DNA of 64,000 nt from Acetatifactor sp. (lineage in GTDB: Bacteria > Bacillota > Clostridia > Lachnospirales > Lachnospiraceae): assembly GCA_016290775.1 (NCBI GenBank), contig JAEEVF010000001.1, forward strand, positions 372,001-436,000, written 5' to 3'. Shown here piece after piece: positions 63,508-64,000 of this stretch. Each line of letters opens with the position of its first letter. Position 1 is the first letter of the stretch. The notes beneath the pieces are model-generated. The model did no database searches and had not been told where the DNA came from. It saw only the letters and a list, made by a program, of their open reading frames with translations. Position numbers and translations under genes: made by a program.

Positions 63508-64000
63508 ATGGCATTTCAATCTCAGACATATGGCAAACTGAACTTAAAGAAAGTTCCGGAGAAGATCATGGATTACGTGAAAAGGATGGAAAAATATGAT
63601 GCGCCGTTTCAGGTGACGGTGGGTACCGATTCCCAAAACTTCTCCGACACGAAGATTGTGTCCGTGATCGCAGTTACTTGCGAAGGTCATGGGGGAATTT
63701 TCTTCTATGAGGTGTCAAGGATCAACAGGATCGCCGACGTGAGACTGAAGCTTGCGGAGGAAACAACGAGAAGCCTTGAAATCATGACGGCGCTTGTGGA
63801 GACGCTTGAAAGCGATGAATTCAGCGAGGTTAGGGACAAGCTTTCCTTGGTGATCCATGTTGACGCAAGCTGGAACGATCGTGGCAAGACCAAGGAGTTG
63901 ATTCCAGGCCTTGTAGGCTGGATCAGGGCATGTGGTTATGACTGCAAGGTAAAGCCGGAGTCCTATGCGGCAAGTTCCATTGCCGATAGAATAAGTAAGT
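63508..64000 (+). CDS. YkuK-like RNase H-fold protein (partial, runs off right edge)
   Basis: 164 residues are visible from ATG 63508, which has AAAGGAGGAG upstream; the frame is open to the window end. VTVGTDSQNF near residue 36 and VIHVDASWND near residue 117 are the two acidic beta-strand motifs of the YkuK/DUF458 RNase H-like family. GGIFFYEVSRI lies between them. The family is widespread in Firmicutes with no settled function. It lies 32 bp after the last tRNA and has typical core-genome codon use. Confidence 0.85.
   Translation, partial: MAFQSQTYGKLNLKKVPEKIMDYVKRMEKYDAPFQVTVGTDSQNFSDTKIVSVIAVTCEGHGGIFFYEVSRINRIADVRLKLAEETTRSLEIMTALVETLESDEFSEVRDKLSLVIHVDASWNDRGKTKELIPGLVGWIRACGYDCKVKPESYAASSIADRISK

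Overview
The window looks like a chromosomal segment of a Gram-positive, anaerobic member of the Clostridia, most likely Lachnospiraceae. This is inferred from gene content, not from a search. The pointers are a Firmicutes division cluster opened by MraZ and its operator repeats, a DivIB-type FtsQ, reverse rubrerythrin, gut/rumen-type polysaccharide enzymes (GH2, GH43, GH10), strong GGAGG ribosome sites with frequent TTG/GTG starts, and TTGACA-N17-TATAAT promoters.

Layout. 1-6430 is a metal-homeostasis block. It holds a two-gene ABC half-transporter pair, a manganese (yybP-ykoY) riboswitch driving a MntP-ZIP fusion transporter, and a methyltransferase (interrupted by an in-frame TGA) followed by a DtxR-like repressor. 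Three copies of the palindrome GRTTAG-N6-CTAACY link the ABC operon and the methyltransferase/repressor operon. 6455-16720 holds ychF and then the division/wall cluster mraZ-rsmH-ftsL-pbp-murD-ftsW-ftsQ/divIB-ftsZ, which lacks mraY, murE, murF and murG. 16733-22937 is a sugar block (lacZ, an HD-GYP sensor, GH43). 22967-25879 has nrdR and a cysteine desulfurase-MnmA fusion. 25904-30217 has a PHP phosphatase and the gapA-pgk-tpiA glycolysis run with structured intergenic hairpins. 30259-38859 has a zinc-ribbon/TPM pair, rpsT, lepA-hemW and comM-dprA. 39000-45671 has envelope glycosylation genes, an MBL hydrolase, a DUF4037 protein, an SRAP protein and an EndA-like nuclease. 45702-47058 is a GH10 xylanase lipoprotein with duplicated activator-like sites.

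The least familiar part is 47879-56263: a zinc-ribbon pseudokinase-like gene, then an apparent five-gene operon (VWA protein, divergent PurA-like enzyme, membrane TPR/solute-binding fusion, SDR epimerase, TPR-DUF4037-DUF4125 fusion). I know of no named system with this composition. A second DUF4037 gene lies 10 kb upstream.

56328-64000 is accessory in character. After rubrerythrin comes a bacteriocin-like locus: a precursor-like ORF with a double-glycine-type leader, a 39-codon ORF, two 12-bp direct repeats 21 bp apart, a membrane protein, a LytTR regulator and a DUF3021 protein. A 5'-truncated macro-domain remnant, small enzymes and an SGNH hydrolase follow. The window then runs into a tRNA array with no encoded CCA, several weakened stems, GC-rich spacer hairpins, and a tRNA-Lys whose T-loop carries about 52 extra bases forming its own hairpin. 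The right edge cuts a YkuK-like RNase H-fold gene.
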